Assembly (NCBI GenBank): GCA_047600805.1
Contig: JASGKG010000001.1
Location: forward strand, 2,294,001-2,358,000
Origin: JADKHC01 sp047600805
GTDB lineage: Bacteria; Verrucomicrobiota; Verrucomicrobiia; Opitutales; Opitutaceae
Direction of reading: 5' to 3'
Length of the DNA stretch: 64,000 nucleotides
Program-made: the position numbers and the translations under genes
Notes under the pieces: model-generated
Told to the model about the DNA's origin: nothing
Databases searched by the model: none
What the model saw: only the letters and a program-made list of their open reading frames with translations
Shown: positions 1 through 8,485 of the stretch, one piece after another
Position numbering within the stretch: the stretch's first letter is position 1
How the letters are laid out: each line of letters opens with the position of its first letter

Positions 1-336
1 AATATCAATCCCATTGATTTTAATCGTCCCGCGCCGCACCGACGTCCCGTCGATGAGATCGTTCATGCGATTAAAGCAACGCAGCAGAGTCGATTTGCCG
101 CAACCCGATGGTCCGATAAATGCCGTCACGCGTTTGTCGTCGAGCTTGAGGTTGATATCGAAAAGCGCCTGCTTCTGACCGTAGTAAAAATCGAAATTCT
201 CGATCTCGATGATCGTACGAGTTCCTCCCGGTGCGCCGGGGCGGACTGGAGGCACAAACGGATTCTTCGTAGTCGTCGCGGGGACTTCTGGAGCGGACAG
301 GTTTTCCATAGGGAAACTGGTGTTGGCGGTTACCAT
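1..336 (-). CDS. pstB: Phosphate ABC transporter ATP-binding protein PstB (partial, runs off the window)
   Basis: This is the N-terminal 112 residues of the ATPase that powers high-affinity phosphate import through PstA/PstC at the inner membrane. The translation shows a variable N-terminus, the phrase IEIENFDFYYGQKQALF typical of PstB, and the Walker A motif GPSGCGKST followed by LLRCFNRMNDLI, a PstB signature. The remainder (Q-loop, signature motif, Walker B) lies outside the window. The ATG at 336 overlaps the end of pstA by 7 bases; an alternative in-frame ATG is at 309, and neither has a convincing ribosome binding site. It is the last visible gene of the porin-pstS-pstC-pstA-pstB series. 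Confidence 0.95.
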   Translation of the reverse strand, partial: MVTANTSFPMENLSAPEVPATTTKNPFVPPVRPGAPGGTRTIIEIENFDFYYGQKQALFDINLKLDDKRVTAFIGPSGCGKSTLLRCFNRMNDLIDGTSVRRGTIKINGIDI

Positions 337-1445
337 TTGTAGCGGCTTCGGAGTTTGTTTCGCAGGACGATCGAAGTCGTGGCGATAAGAGCGACGATGA
401 GGAGAAAAACGAACGCGGTGCCGTACTGTACGCGCTCGGTGTATTCATTTTGCGGAATCTTAGAGCTGACGACGTAAATGTGGTACGGCAGCGCCATCAC
501 CCCTTGATGCACAAAATCCGAGAGCCCTTGCCACAACGAGTTGCCACCGCCGAAAACCTGCCAGGGCAACTTGTCGGTCGATGCGAAAGCCGCCGTAAAC
601 ATGATCGGTGCGGTTTCACCCGCCACCCGCGCGATGCCCAGGATTGAGGACGTCAGAATGCCAGGCAGTGCGTACGGCAGCACCGATTTCCGAATGGTTT
701 GCCAACGCGTCGCACCCAGCGCGAGCGATCCTTCGCGGAAGCCGCGCGGCACCGCTTTCAAGGCTTCCTCACTGGCCGTGATCACCACGGGGAGAACCAT
801 CAACGCCAGTGTAAACCAGCCCGCCAGCAAGGACACGTGCCAGCCAAAAAACTGAATTCCCCAGAGGCGAAAACCTATAACAAACATCGCCGCACCAAAA
901 AGCCCGAACACAATCGACGGCACTCCGGCGAGATTCAGAATCGCCAACCGGATCGCGCGCACCAGAGCCCCCTGAGCCGCATACTCGGTGAGATAAATCG
1001 CACTCGCCACGCCCAACACCAGCGCGATCGCCATCGAGCCGACCACCAACAGCACCGTACCGACAATGGCGGGAAGAATTCCGCCAGCAGAATAAGCATA
1101 GCTCTCTGCCTTGATCTCAGGAACCGGCCGCCCTTCTGCTTTGGCCCTTTTTTCTTGGTCCTGGCGGAACGCTCGAAATTGCGAATCGCTCAGCTCCATC
1201 TTCTTTCCCTCGTATTGAAAAACGTAGAGCGTCTGCGGAGCTTCGGTGAGAAACGGAATATTGATGAACGGCGGCGTCGCTCGGAACACCGTTTGCGAGC
1301 CTTTGAAAACGATATTTCCCAGCACAACCGCACCGCAAAACACGACGAAGTACGTTGCGCTGCGGAAACCCCAGAAAAAGAATTTCTCCCACTTCCGGAT
1401 CGACGTCGGCTTTGAGGCGTAAGGATTGATCGCTTCGTTGCTCAT
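330..1445 (-). CDS. pstA: Phosphate ABC transporter permease PstA
   Basis: Inner-membrane permease subunit of the PstSCAB phosphate importer. The first membrane span lies at about residues 30-50 and a second at about 120-145, followed by the binding-protein-dependent transport domain. The EAA-type cytoplasmic loop is visible as EALKAVPRGFREGSLALGAT, and VLPYALPGILTSSILG is typical of PstA. At 371 residues it is longer than the usual 280-300, because a charged segment of about 60 residues (roughly 55-115) sits between the first two spans. It starts 3 bases after pstC and overlaps pstB, so translational coupling is likely. Confidence 0.95.
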   Translation of the reverse strand: MSNEAINPYASKPTSIRKWEKFFFWGFRSATYFVVFCGAVVLGNIVFKGSQTVFRATPPFINIPFLTEAPQTLYVFQYEGKKMELSDSQFRAFRQDQEKRAKAEGRPVPEIKAESYAYSAGGILPAIVGTVLLVVGSMAIALVLGVASAIYLTEYAAQGALVRAIRLAILNLAGVPSIVFGLFGAAMFVIGFRLWGIQFFGWHVSLLAGWFTLALMVLPVVITASEEALKAVPRGFREGSLALGATRWQTIRKSVLPYALPGILTSSILGIARVAGETAPIMFTAAFASTDKLPWQVFGGGNSLWQGLSDFVHQGVMALPYHIYVVSSKIPQNEYTERVQYGTAFVFLLIVALIATTSIVLRNKLRSRYKW

Positions 1446-1448
1446 GGG

Positions 1449-3056
1449 CTATCCAATCGAAATGCGGTAACGGCGCACGATCGCTTGCGCGATGTAGTTG
1501 ATGGCGAGCGACAGGAAGAAAAGCACGATGCCCACCATGAAGAGTGCGCGGTAATGGATGCTGCCACTCACCACTTCGCCCATTTCCTGCGCGATGATTC
1601 CCGTCATCGTGTGTACTGGCTGCGTGAATACGCCGAGACCGGCAGTGAAATCCGGGATTGCGATGCGATTGCCCGCGCAAAGGAGCACGACCATCGTTTC
1701 GCCGATCACGCGACCGAAACCAAGCAACACCGCTGAAATAATTCCAGAGAGACCGGCGGGAACGATGATTTTGATGATCGTCTGCAGCCGGTTGGCGCCG
1801 AGCGCGTACGACGCTTCCTTAAACGCACGCGGCACATTGTTGATCGCGTCCTCCGCCAGCGTGAAAATGGTCGGCACCGCTATCAGCGCAAGCAGACAGC
1901 CCGCCGTGAGCACGTTGAGCCGTTCGGCGATCGGAAAGCCCGGCATCCAGGACAGCCACGAAGCCTGCGACACCGCGCGGAGTGTCTGGCCGAGCACCGC
2001 GATGCCGAAAAAACCCAACACAACCGAGGGGAACGCGGAGATGAACTCGATCGCGGGCTTGACGATGCGCTGTTCGCGCGGCGTGGCGATTTGATTGACG
2101 TACACCGCCGCACCCACCCCCAGCGGAACTGCAATGATCAACGCCACGAGTGATACCATGAGCGAACCAACAAACAGCGGCACAATCCCATACCAATCCT
2201 GCCAAAAACTCGCCGTGAGCCATTCGCGTCCGAAGATAAAACCGGTGATTGCCGAACCAAACGAGACCGGCTGGAGGTAATCCCAGCTCTCCAGCTCGCG
2301 CTCGTTTTTCGGAAATTGGACCACGTGCTCGTTTGCGAGGACTTTGAAACGCCCCATGCGCTTTTGCAGTTCCGCGTCAGGGAACGGTGGCGCGCTGAGT
2401 AACAACTGGTTCACGCGGTCCGCCATGGCGCGGTTGGCGGCCTTGTAAGCAGGAAGGGTTTCAACCAACGGCTTCAGCTCCGTTTCAAAATCGATTTCCT
2501 GAACGACCACTTTTGCCGCGTCGTCAGGACGGCCTGCATCGAGCAATTGCTGGCGCTCGGTTTTTTTGTTTTCCGCGACTTCAAATTTCTCCTTCAGCGC
2601 CGTTGCGAGTTTCGTACCTTGAGAAACCAAGTCGCGCAACGGCCCGACCGCATCGGAAAACTCCTCCGAGAAACTGTCGAACGCACCGAGCTTCGCATTC
2701 GCTGCGGCGGCGCCGAGTTTTTCCTGCTGCATGTAGTACTGCAACGTGCGTAAACGCAGGTCTGAGAGATAACGCGTAAGCGCGGTGTAATCGCTTTCCT
2801 GCCGGCGCATCACATCGACGTACTCAAGGCCGGCGCGGCGATAAACCGTCAGGTTCTTGTAATTCTCGCCAAAAAATTCGTAGCCCTCTCGAAAGAGGAA
2901 AACCGTGATCAGCCCGAGGACGATCATCGACACCAGTGCATTACCTCCAAAAAACGTGCGGATGCATTCGTCGGACGTCAGGCCAAAGAAACGCGTCCGG
3001 GTTTTCAGGATCGCGAAGGGCGGCGGAGCGGAAACAGTGGCGGTCGAGTTGGACAT
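1449..3056 (-). CDS. pstC: Phosphate ABC transporter permease PstC with a long periplasmic insertion
   Basis: Partner permease of PstA in phosphate import. The C-terminal half (about residues 285-535) carries the transport domain, with the coupling loop at EDAINNVPRAFKEASYALGA and the conserved GFGRVIGETMVVLL. The protein has 535 residues; typical PstC proteins have about 300. The excess is one charged, helix-prone block at about residues 60-270 between the first span (IVLGLITVFLFREGYEFF) and the rest of the membrane domain. That block contains runs such as EKFEVAENKKTERQQLLDAG and is predicted to be outside the membrane. It follows pstS after a hairpin and is followed directly by pstA. Confidence 0.95.
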   Translation of the reverse strand: MSNSTATVSAPPPFAILKTRTRFFGLTSDECIRTFFGGNALVSMIVLGLITVFLFREGYEFFGENYKNLTVYRRAGLEYVDVMRRQESDYTALTRYLSDLRLRTLQYYMQQEKLGAAAANAKLGAFDSFSEEFSDAVGPLRDLVSQGTKLATALKEKFEVAENKKTERQQLLDAGRPDDAAKVVVQEIDFETELKPLVETLPAYKAANRAMADRVNQLLLSAPPFPDAELQKRMGRFKVLANEHVVQFPKNERELESWDYLQPVSFGSAITGFIFGREWLTASFWQDWYGIVPLFVGSLMVSLVALIIAVPLGVGAAVYVNQIATPREQRIVKPAIEFISAFPSVVLGFFGIAVLGQTLRAVSQASWLSWMPGFPIAERLNVLTAGCLLALIAVPTIFTLAEDAINNVPRAFKEASYALGANRLQTIIKIIVPAGLSGIISAVLLGFGRVIGETMVVLLCAGNRIAIPDFTAGLGVFTQPVHTMTGIIAQEMGEVVSGSIHYRALFMVGIVLFFLSLAINYIAQAIVRRYRISIG

Positions 3057-3087
3057 TCAGACTGGCGCGGAGGCGCGCTTAAAGGTC

Positions 3088-3120
3088 AGAGGCCCACTCG
3101 AAAGCTTCAAGTGGGCCTCT
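3088..3120 (-). terminator. Hairpin between pstS and pstC (partial terminator or mRNA processing site)
   Basis: An 11-base perfect inverted repeat (AGAGGCCCACT / AGTGGGCCTCT) with an 11-base loop lies in the 94 bases between pstS and pstC. The T-tract after it on the minus strand is weak (GACCTTTAA), so read-through is expected. A hairpin here would let the binding protein be made in excess over the membrane subunits, as is common in pst operons. That role is inference. Confidence 0.6.
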
Positions 3121-3150
3121 GTTACATTCACGAAACAAACACCCTACCGA

Positions 3151-3960
3151 CTAACGAACTGGAACGAATCCGACGTGCTCGACGATTTTTTGGCCTTCGT
3201 CGCTCAACGTGAATTCGACAAATTTGGCCGCCTCGCCCGAGGGTTCGCCGTTCGTGTAATAGAACGTCGGGCGGGCCAGAGCGTACTGCTTGGCGATGAC
3301 GGTTTCTTTGCTCGGAGCAACGCCCCCCACCGTAAGAACTTTGATTCCCGGAGTGTTCGTATAAGCGAGACCGACGTAGCCGATTCCATTCGGATTCTTG
3401 GCCACTTCGGACGCAATCTGCTCGTTGCCTGCCATCTTCTGCGAAGAGCCGGCGTAGTCGCGCTTGTTCATCGCGAGGTCCTTGAAATCTTGATACGTAC
3501 CCGACGAAGTGTTGCGGGTGTAGATCGAGATTTTTCCAGGCGCACCGCCGACAGCGGACCAATCGGTGACGTCACCCGCGAAGATCTGTTCGATCTGGCG
3601 CTTGGTGAGGTTCGCGATCGGGCTGGCAGCGTTCACGATGACCGCAATGCCGTCGTAAGCGACGACCGTGGGCTTCATGTTCACGCCCTTGGCTTGCGCG
3701 GCGGACATTTCGGTGGGCTTCGCACGACGCGAAGACATGCCGATCTGCGCCGTGCCGTCGATGATGGCGGCGATGCCGGTGGTCGAACCTTCGGCGGCGA
3801 TTTCAAACGAGACGCCGGGGTTCTTGGCCTTGTACTCTTCGGAGAGTTGCGGGACGAGCTTGGCGCCGAGTGTGTCGGAACCCTTGATCACGAGCTTTTC
3901 AGCCGCGAACAGACTGGTCGTTGCGAGCGCAGCGGAAAGAAGGATGAGTGATTTTTTCAT
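3151..3960 (-). CDS. pstS: Periplasmic phosphate-binding protein PstS
   Basis: Captures phosphate in the periplasm and delivers it to PstC/PstA. The N-terminus MKKSLILLSAALATTSLFAA is a classic Sec signal peptide. The mature protein begins EKLVIKGSDTLGAKLVPQL, and the family phrases EGSTTGIAAIIDGTAQIGMS, NTSSGTYQDFKDLAM and PNGIGYVGLAY are present; these form the phosphate-contacting loops in PstS-like proteins. At 269 residues it belongs to the shorter PstS-like class. It lies 24 bases downstream of the porin gene, so outer-membrane entry and periplasmic capture are probably co-expressed. Confidence 0.95.
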   Translation of the reverse strand: MKKSLILLSAALATTSLFAAEKLVIKGSDTLGAKLVPQLSEEYKAKNPGVSFEIAAEGSTTGIAAIIDGTAQIGMSSRRAKPTEMSAAQAKGVNMKPTVVAYDGIAVIVNAASPIANLTKRQIEQIFAGDVTDWSAVGGAPGKISIYTRNTSSGTYQDFKDLAMNKRDYAGSSQKMAGNEQIASEVAKNPNGIGYVGLAYTNTPGIKVLTVGGVAPSKETVIAKQYALARPTFYYTNGEPSGEAAKFVEFTLSDEGQKIVEHVGFVPVR

Positions 3961-3984
3961 AACGATTTTGGATAACTCTAACGG

Positions 3985-5313
3985 TTAGAATTTCAGGACA
4001 ATGTCGGCTTGGAAGAGCCAGTACTTGTCGAACAAGGCCGTGCCGATATCGCCAGAACCGATCGCGGGGAGGTTCTTGTCCGCACGGTTGCCCTTCGCGG
4101 CTGTGACGGTGAACATCGTGGCACCGCCGAGAGCGTAATCCGCACTGATCACAAAACCCTTCATGTTCGTGCGGCTGTCGAACAAGTCGGAATCGACCAG
4201 ATTCGGGTCAAGCGCGAAGGCCTGTACCGATTGGTAGAAAATGCGCGCATCCCATTCGCCGGCGTTGACCGCTTTGCCGTACTGGAAGCCGACGGTGTAA
4301 GCCTTGTTCTGGCTCTTTTTATCAGAGAAGCCGAACTTCGTCGCGCGGTCCTTGGCATCGAGATTCATTGCCACGTCGGCGTACGCACGGGCCGGCACGC
4401 CACCGAGGATCCAGTCCAACTCCAACGGAACCTCCACCACGGTTAAGTTGTTAACTGCGGTGTTGAGATTGGCATTGTTGGTACCGGGATCGCGGAAGGT
4501 CGCTGTGTTTTGGTTCGAGCGGACGTAGGTGTAGAGCGTCGGCGTGATGTAGAAGAACGTGCTGGCGCCTTCGACGTAGAGCTTGTAGCCGCCCTGCCAG
4601 GCGAGAAGGCCCATATCCTTCGCGTTGGACGCGGTGCCAAACGCGTTCTGCGTGCCGGACGCGGAGTAGAGGAATTGGCCAAGCGTGGCGGAGAATTCGT
4701 TACTGCCAGCGCGATACTTGAACTGTTCGGCAAAGCCTTCCGGATTAATATCGCCGTCCCAAACCATCAACGTGGTGTTAAGCGGATTAGGCATGCGGCC
4801 CATCGTCACATTGAAGTACGGGCTTGGAGCGTAATTTAGATAAATCTGACCGATATTGACGGTGTCGCTGTTCTTGGCCCAAGGACCGCCGTCATCGGCC
4901 ATGGTCACGTTGCTCGAACGGCTGCCGGTGGCAGTTTCCAGGCGAACGCCAAAAGACCAATTGTTCAGCACCTTGCCAGTGAGGCTGGTACGGAAACGAT
5001 AACGCAGACGATCGCGCTCCTGATGATCACCGGAAACGAGTTCGCCCGTGCGGCTTTCGAAGCGGGTGCGAATGTCGCCAGCGATACGGAGCTCCGTCAG
5101 AGCTGACGAAAGATTCATTTTCCCAGCGGCGGTATTGGCGGCAAAATCTTTCACCAATTCGGCGCGGAGGTTTTCGGCCTCCTGATCGTTGATCACGCCT
5201 TTCTTCACCAGAAGATCAAGCAGCGGACCGCTGTCTTGAGCGAATGCCGCTGAAGCGGCGCCGATTACCGCGCTGCCCAGCAGCGCGAGCCATTTAGAAC
5301 GAATAGTAGCCAT
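3985..5313 (-). CDS. Putative outer-membrane porin, likely for phosphate
   Basis: A 442-residue outer-membrane beta-barrel candidate. It has a signal peptide ending at SAAFAQ, a short N-terminal helical segment rich in Glu and Lys (LLVKKGVINDQEAENLRAEL) as in other putative porins with an SLH-like or coiled start, then alternating aromatic and polar strands (IAGDIRTRFESRTGEL, YRFRTSLTGKVLNNWSFGVR). The last residue is Phe (FQADIVLKF), the classic barrel insertion signal. Phosphate specificity is inferred only from its position directly upstream of pstS. No pore-lining arginine ladder can be verified by eye. Confidence 0.8.
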   Translation of the reverse strand: MATIRSKWLALLGSAVIGAASAAFAQDSGPLLDLLVKKGVINDQEAENLRAELVKDFAANTAAGKMNLSSALTELRIAGDIRTRFESRTGELVSGDHQERDRLRYRFRTSLTGKVLNNWSFGVRLETATGSRSSNVTMADDGGPWAKNSDTVNIGQIYLNYAPSPYFNVTMGRMPNPLNTTLMVWDGDINPEGFAEQFKYRAGSNEFSATLGQFLYSASGTQNAFGTASNAKDMGLLAWQGGYKLYVEGASTFFYITPTLYTYVRSNQNTATFRDPGTNNANLNTAVNNLTVVEVPLELDWILGGVPARAYADVAMNLDAKDRATKFGFSDKKSQNKAYTVGFQYGKAVNAGEWDARIFYQSVQAFALDPNLVDSDLFDSRTNMKGFVISADYALGGATMFTVTAAKGNRADKNLPAIGSGDIGTALFDKYWLFQADIVLKF

Positions 5314-5653
5314 ACAGGTTTGCGAGGGTTGTTGAATTGAACGAGCCGGCTGGACACCGACATCCCCCGAACCTTCTCAAGCCTGTGCTACGAAATCGTG
5401 GCGCTTCCGTTACGAACGCGTGAACTCCGCCATCTTTAATAAAAAAACGTTCGCGCCGTGCCGAAACAGGCCATCGCCGTCCCGGAATGTCAGCGAGCAC
5501 GCCCAAAGCTTCGGCGAGGTTCGTCAGAACCCCGACGAGGACGTTGGCAACGTCCATTCCCGCGTCAAAAACCTCGGCGAGCGATCCTGCTTCGTGAGTG
5601 CCGCGTCGATTCGGGCCGGCATTAACGCCTCACTTGAGCGCTAGGGCTTGCGC
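5314..5653. other. Non-coding gap upstream of the porin-pst genes
   Basis: This 340-base gap between the porin start and the end of the SNF2 gene should hold the promoter of the porin-pst operon on the minus strand. An AT-rich patch around 5437-5450 could be a -10 region. I looked for a Pho box of the enterobacterial type (CTGTCAT direct repeats) and found none. Short open frames on both strands here have no recognisable protein character. Confidence 0.4.
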
Positions 5654-8290
5654 TCAGATCAACGCCGCTTCGGGCTCCACCACTTGCGCGGTCGTGAGCT
5701 GAATGAGGCTCTGCAGCGAGTTGAAGTGCTGGCTGAGGTCGAAGTCGCCTTCGACGCCGCCGATCAATTTGTCGAACAGGTCTTTCTTCGAGGCTTTCAA
5801 CGCCTGAATGCGCTCTTCGATCGTGCCGGCCGTGACCATGCGGTAAACGAACACGGTATTCGTTTGGCCGATACGGTGAACGCGATCCACCGCCTGCGCT
5901 TCCACCGCGGGATTCCACCAGGGATCGAGCAGGAAAACGTAATCGGCTGCATGCAGCGTGATGCCCGTGCCGGCGGCCTTGAGGGAAACGAGCATGACGG
6001 CGGCGCCTTGCGCGCTCTGGAATCCTTGCACGGGCTTTTGCCGATCCAAAGTCATCCCGGTAAGTTCGTAGCGCGGCAGATCCGGGAACTGTGTCGCGAG
6101 TGCTTCACGCACGCGGTCGAGCAGCATCACGAATTGCGAGAAGATCACGGCCTTGTGACCGCTGCTGATCACCTCCGCGAGTTTTTCGACGAGAAGGTTG
6201 ATCTTGCCCGAGTCGCTGAGGGGCGCGTGCAGCCAGGGCAACATGTCGGGATCGCAGCACACCTGGCGAAGACGCGTGAGTAACGCGAGGAAGCCGAAAC
6301 TCTTTTCGCGCATGGCCGCACCGACGTCGTCGCCGAGGCGGTTGAGCCCCTCGGTGCAAATTTTCGCGTACTCGGCGCGCTGCACATCGGTGAGCGGGCA
6401 GAAGAGTTCCATCTCGACCTTCGGCGGCAATTCCTTGGCCACTTCGTTTTTCGTGCGGCGAAGGATGAAGGGCGCGAGTTGCGAACGAAGGCGACCGAGC
6501 GTGGCAATGCGGTCGGCGTTGAGCGAGCTCTCGAAACCGGAACGTGAACCAAGCAACCCCGGCAAAAGGTAACGGAAGATGGACCAGAGATCGAGCTGGC
6601 GGTTTTCCAGCGGCGTGCCGGTGAGCACGAGGCGGTGCTGCGCGCGAATCGCGAAACACGTCTGCGTGACTTTGGCATCGGGGTTTTTGATGAACTGGCC
6701 TTCGTCGAGAATCGCGTAGCCAAACTCGTGCGCATCGAGAAGCGCCTTGTGTTTGCGCAGCTGCGTATAACTCGCGAGCCAGATCACTTCGTCTTTCCGC
6801 GAGGTGAAATCGTGGCCCGTTTTGAGAACATCGACGACCAGCTTCGGTGCGAAACGTGCGAGTTCTTCACGCCAGACCGGCACCACACTCGCGGGACAAA
6901 CGACGAGCGTCGGCTTGTTCGCGACCGGACGCATCGCGAGCAGCGAGATAACCTGCAGCGTTTTGCCGAGACCCATTTCGTCTGCGAGCAAACCGTGACA
7001 GCCCACGTCGCAAAGATGATGCAGCCATTCGACGCCGCGACGCTGGTAGGGGCGGAGAATCTCAGGAAAATTCTTTTCGACCGGCGTGGCGGTGACGACG
7101 CCCGTGCGCCAGGCCTCAAGCTCCGGCGAGAGCGTGAGCTTGAAACGCGCATCGTTGAACAACGAGAAAATCAAATACGGCGAAAGCGAACCGTCGGCGT
7201 GCGTCTCCGCGACGTTCTTCTGCCACGCCTTGAGCGACTCGATGCGGTCGGCCGGAAGCGCGACGATGCCGACCGTCGGAAGGATTACGGGCGAGGTGCC
7301 GCGTTTGACGAGCAGGTCGACTTCTTCGTCCGTCAACATGCGTTCGCCGGCTTTGAAGATCCAGCGGAGGTCTAAACCCTGGCCGTTGCGGCGGGTTTGC
7401 GCGACGGCTTCGATTTCGAGCGTGCGCGGGCCTTTCAGCAGGTTCGCAGCGAGGTCGTCGAGCTCAACCGCGAAGAGTCGTTTCCACGCCGGCAGGGTGA
7501 CTTTGAGGAAATTGGGAATCTCCACAACCGACTCCATGAGATAAAGGCCGGTCGTCTGGTTGTAGTTGAAATGAGCTTTGCGCGCGTACGCGGCGAGACC
7601 GATGAGCTTGGCGCGTTCGCTGGAGTTGACGTGCGCAGCGCCGGGTGCGTGCGAGGCTTGGCCGAGCGCGGCGGTGCGAGTCTTGCCTTCTTGCCAAAAC
7701 GCCTGGAATTGCAGGCCTTCGGCTTTGGTTTGGAAAACGAGCACGAGCGTTCGCGTGGCGAGCCGAGCGGCTCCAGCGGCGCCGGCGTTGGCCGGCGTGG
7801 GCACTGCGGCATGGCCATTGCCGTTGCTTTGGCCATTCGCGTGCCCGTTTCCGTTTCCATTGCGGGCCAGCGCGGGAGCGTGGCCGTTGGTGCCGTTTGC
7901 GGAGGCAGGTTTGATGACCGCAGCACCGTTGCCGTCGATGATTTCGGGAAGCGGAGAAATTTCGTCGCAGACCAGCTCCTCGATTTCGTGCAAACCGGCG
8001 ACAGCCAGCGCGCAGGCGATTTCGCGATCGGTAGACGATGAACGGACAGAAAGTTTGCCATCGTCCCACTCGATCACGGCGTACTCGTCCTTTTTCTCAA
8101 CGCGACGATGAATAATCGCGTCTTTAGGCGTCAATTCGAGCTCGCGAACTTCACCGTCGCGATAAATGCGGCGGCCTTCGTTGAGCTGAGCTTCAGAAAA
8201 GCTCTCCGCCCAATCGCTCTCCAACTTACCAAACCAGAATTCGAGCGACTGCGGGGTATAGACGCGTTTCGGTCCGTGGGCTTGCATCAA
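5654..8290 (-). CDS. SNF2/SWI2-family DNA helicase-like ATPase
   Basis: An 878-residue Snf2-family translocase of the bacterial RapA/HepA-like group. The C-terminal half has the full motor: LLADEMGLGKTLQVISLLA (Walker A), a DEGQ box in AILDEGQFIKNPDAK where DEAH or DEAQ is usual, LTGTPLENRQLDLWSIFRYL, and helicase motifs V and VI in SLKAAGTGITLHAADYVFLL and AVDRVHRIGQ. The N-terminal region may be a degenerate SWIM-like domain; only one Cys-His pair (ACALAVAGLH) remains. An Asn/Gly/His-rich linker at about residues 130-170 separates the two halves. It probably remodels protein-DNA or RNA polymerase complexes; no partner is encoded nearby. Confidence 0.9.
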   Translation of the reverse strand: MMQAHGPKRVYTPQSLEFWFGKLESDWAESFSEAQLNEGRRIYRDGEVRELELTPKDAIIHRRVEKKDEYAVIEWDDGKLSVRSSSTDREIACALAVAGLHEIEELVCDEISPLPEIIDGNGAAVIKPASANGTNGHAPALARNGNGNGHANGQSNGNGHAAVPTPANAGAAGAARLATRTLVLVFQTKAEGLQFQAFWQEGKTRTAALGQASHAPGAAHVNSSERAKLIGLAAYARKAHFNYNQTTGLYLMESVVEIPNFLKVTLPAWKRLFAVELDDLAANLLKGPRTLEIEAVAQTRRNGQGLDLRWIFKAGERMLTDEEVDLLVKRGTSPVILPTVGIVALPADRIESLKAWQKNVAETHADGSLSPYLIFSLFNDARFKLTLSPELEAWRTGVVTATPVEKNFPEILRPYQRRGVEWLHHLCDVGCHGLLADEMGLGKTLQVISLLAMRPVANKPTLVVCPASVVPVWREELARFAPKLVVDVLKTGHDFTSRKDEVIWLASYTQLRKHKALLDAHEFGYAILDEGQFIKNPDAKVTQTCFAIRAQHRLVLTGTPLENRQLDLWSIFRYLLPGLLGSRSGFESSLNADRIATLGRLRSQLAPFILRRTKNEVAKELPPKVEMELFCPLTDVQRAEYAKICTEGLNRLGDDVGAAMREKSFGFLALLTRLRQVCCDPDMLPWLHAPLSDSGKINLLVEKLAEVISSGHKAVIFSQFVMLLDRVREALATQFPDLPRYELTGMTLDRQKPVQGFQSAQGAAVMLVSLKAAGTGITLHAADYVFLLDPWWNPAVEAQAVDRVHRIGQTNTVFVYRMVTAGTIEERIQALKASKKDLFDKLIGGVEGDFDLSQHFNSLQSLIQLTTAQVVEPEAALI

Positions 8291-8427
8291 ACTAAAAGGG
8301 ACGAAGCTAGAATCGCCCGACGGGCGGGCAATCTCTTTTTCGGTCTGTTTGCCGAAACATTTAGCCGCCGTTCCAAGCCTTAGTGCGCGAGCCGCTTCCG
8401 TGATTAATTTTGTCCAAGTTTTGGATA

Positions 8428-8460
8428 CAAAAAAGCGCAGAAACCGGAGCTTCTGCGCTG
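8428..8460 (-). terminator. Intrinsic terminator of fabF
   Basis: On the minus strand, AGCGCAGAA and TTCTGCGCT form a 9-base perfect stem with an 8-base loop, followed at once by TTTTTTG. It lies 26 bases after the fabF stop codon. Confidence 0.85.
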
Positions 8461-8485
8461 AAAGTCAGTAAACGTGGCCGAAATC

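Noticed and set aside
5294..5557. An 87-residue minus-strand frame upstream of the porin
   Set aside because: It overlaps the porin start in another frame, has no protein-like features and occupies the expected promoter region.
5314..5653. A Pho box upstream of the porin-pst operon
   Set aside because: No direct repeats like the enterobacterial CTGTCAT box were found; the local motif of this lineage is unknown to me.
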